In this document: piece after piece, positions 36,542 through 36,886 of the stretch
How the letters are laid out: every line of letters starts with the position of its first letter
Position numbering within the stretch: position 1 is the stretch's first letter
Source: Stieleria mannarensis
Lineage (GTDB): Bacteria > Planctomycetota > Planctomycetia > Pirellulales > Pirellulaceae
Assembly: GCF_014154935.1 (NCBI RefSeq)
Contig: NZ_JACEHH010000068.1
Location: 1-36,886, forward strand
Direction of reading: 5' to 3'
Length of the DNA: 36,886 nucleotides
The notes under the pieces: generated by a model
Database searches by the model: none
The model's input: the letters and a program-made list of their open reading frames with translations, nothing else
Told to the model about the DNA's origin: nothing
Program-made: the position numbers and the translations under genes

Positions 36542-36886
36542 ATGTCCGACACAATGAACGCACGAAGAGAGTTTCTAAAATCGGGCACGCTCGCCACCGC
36601 CGCGGGACTGGCAGGAAGCCTTCTCGGGGCCGAGGTTCAAGCTCAGACTCCCGCTGAAGAATCCAATTCGGACAGCGAGACAAACACCACGCCCGAACCG
36701 GCGAAGGCCGCCGGGTCATCCGGCGTGCGAGAAGAGTACGATGGATTCTCTCGCTTCAAACCAAGCCGCGGCAATGATCCCGATTCCGATTTTTACCTGG
36801 GTAAGTTAGTACCTGGTTTTCGCAAAGCATCGGAAGGCCCCGCCCCGTTTGTTGCACCCGACATTCCAAAGCTCCCGTTCAAAATG
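36542..36886 (+). CDS. multicopper oxidase (CopA/PcoA-like), N-terminal part, cut by the window end
   Basis: 115 codons are present and the frame runs off the window. The start MSDTMNARREFLKSGTLATAAGLAG is a Tat signal (RREFLK, then a hydrophobic stretch and AxA-like cleavage at VQAQ). A low-complexity Ser/Asn/Thr/Pro linker follows, then SDFYLGKLVPGFRKASEGPAPF, as in planctomycete multicopper oxidases. Such enzymes oxidise Cu(I) to the less toxic Cu(II) in the periplasm and are exported folded with copper. It follows the efflux gene by 49 bp on the same strand, so probably shares its operator. The family call rests on the signal and the last 40 residues; the copper-ligand motifs lie beyond the window. 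Confidence 0.7.
   Translation, partial: MSDTMNARREFLKSGTLATAAGLAGSLLGAEVQAQTPAEESNSDSETNTTPEPAKAAGSSGVREEYDGFSRFKPSRGNDPDSDFYLGKLVPGFRKASEGPAPFVAPDIPKLPFKM

Noticed and set aside
1..36886. CRISPR array or insertion-sequence transposase
   Set aside because: No regularly spaced repeats and no transposase motifs were found on either strand.

Overview
The window looks like chromosome of a planctomycete, most likely a Rhodopirellula-type member of the Pirellulaceae. The signs are a DUF1580 protein, a serine/threonine kinase fused to a STAND-type NTPase, a tyrosine integrase with planctomycete-style sequence, weak or absent Shine-Dalgarno sites at many starts, and an estimated moderate G+C content. 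This is inference from protein character, because no rRNA or other taxonomic marker is present.

Layout. (1) 29-2998 (minus): a large membrane protein joining a Ser/Thr kinase, an nSTAND ATPase and a CHASE8-like sensor. (2) 3539-6763 (minus): a mobile-element core of DUF1580 protein, ParB-like protein and a small protein with family-A-polymerase-like palm motifs. (3) 7515-28724 (minus): a defence operon. It reads, in transcription order, HTH regulator, pglW, pglX, an AlbA_2/Schlafen-type ATP-binding gene, pglY, pglZ, brxD, a 111-aa gene, brxHI and a 248-aa gene. This is a complete BREX type 2 (Pgl) system with three extra genes. (4) 28850-30121 (plus): a TIR-domain protein transcribed divergently from the BREX operon across a 125-bp shared promoter region. 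(5) 30591-31874 (minus): a tyrosine integrase, followed at 31997-32039 by a 43-nt truncated tRNA-Pro 3' half that looks like an attachment core. (6) 32442 to the end (plus): a copper-resistance group of YHS/HMBD-containing P1B ATPase, TolC/CusC-like outer-membrane efflux protein, and the start of a Tat-exported multicopper oxidase. The first two genes each have a near-identical CsoR-like operator.

How it fits together. Integrase, TIR gene, BREX and the DUF1580/ParB/polymerase-like module are probably one integrative element, or several stacked ones, at a tRNA-Pro gene. BREX would give phage defence by PglX methylation marking self DNA, with PglW/Y/Z, BrxD and BrxHI acting in restriction. The TIR protein is a plausible second, NAD-depleting defence layer. 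A 23-bp palindrome occurs three times, at 5788, 7204 and 30479. The last two copies bracket exactly the defence cargo (BREX plus TIR).

The most unusual items are the small polymerase-like protein, the palindromes flanking the defence cargo, the TIR gene paired with BREX, the AlbA_2 protein embedded in the pgl operon, the kinase-nSTAND-CHASE8 fusion, and the paired copper operators. All functional statements come from reading motifs by eye; no database search was possible.
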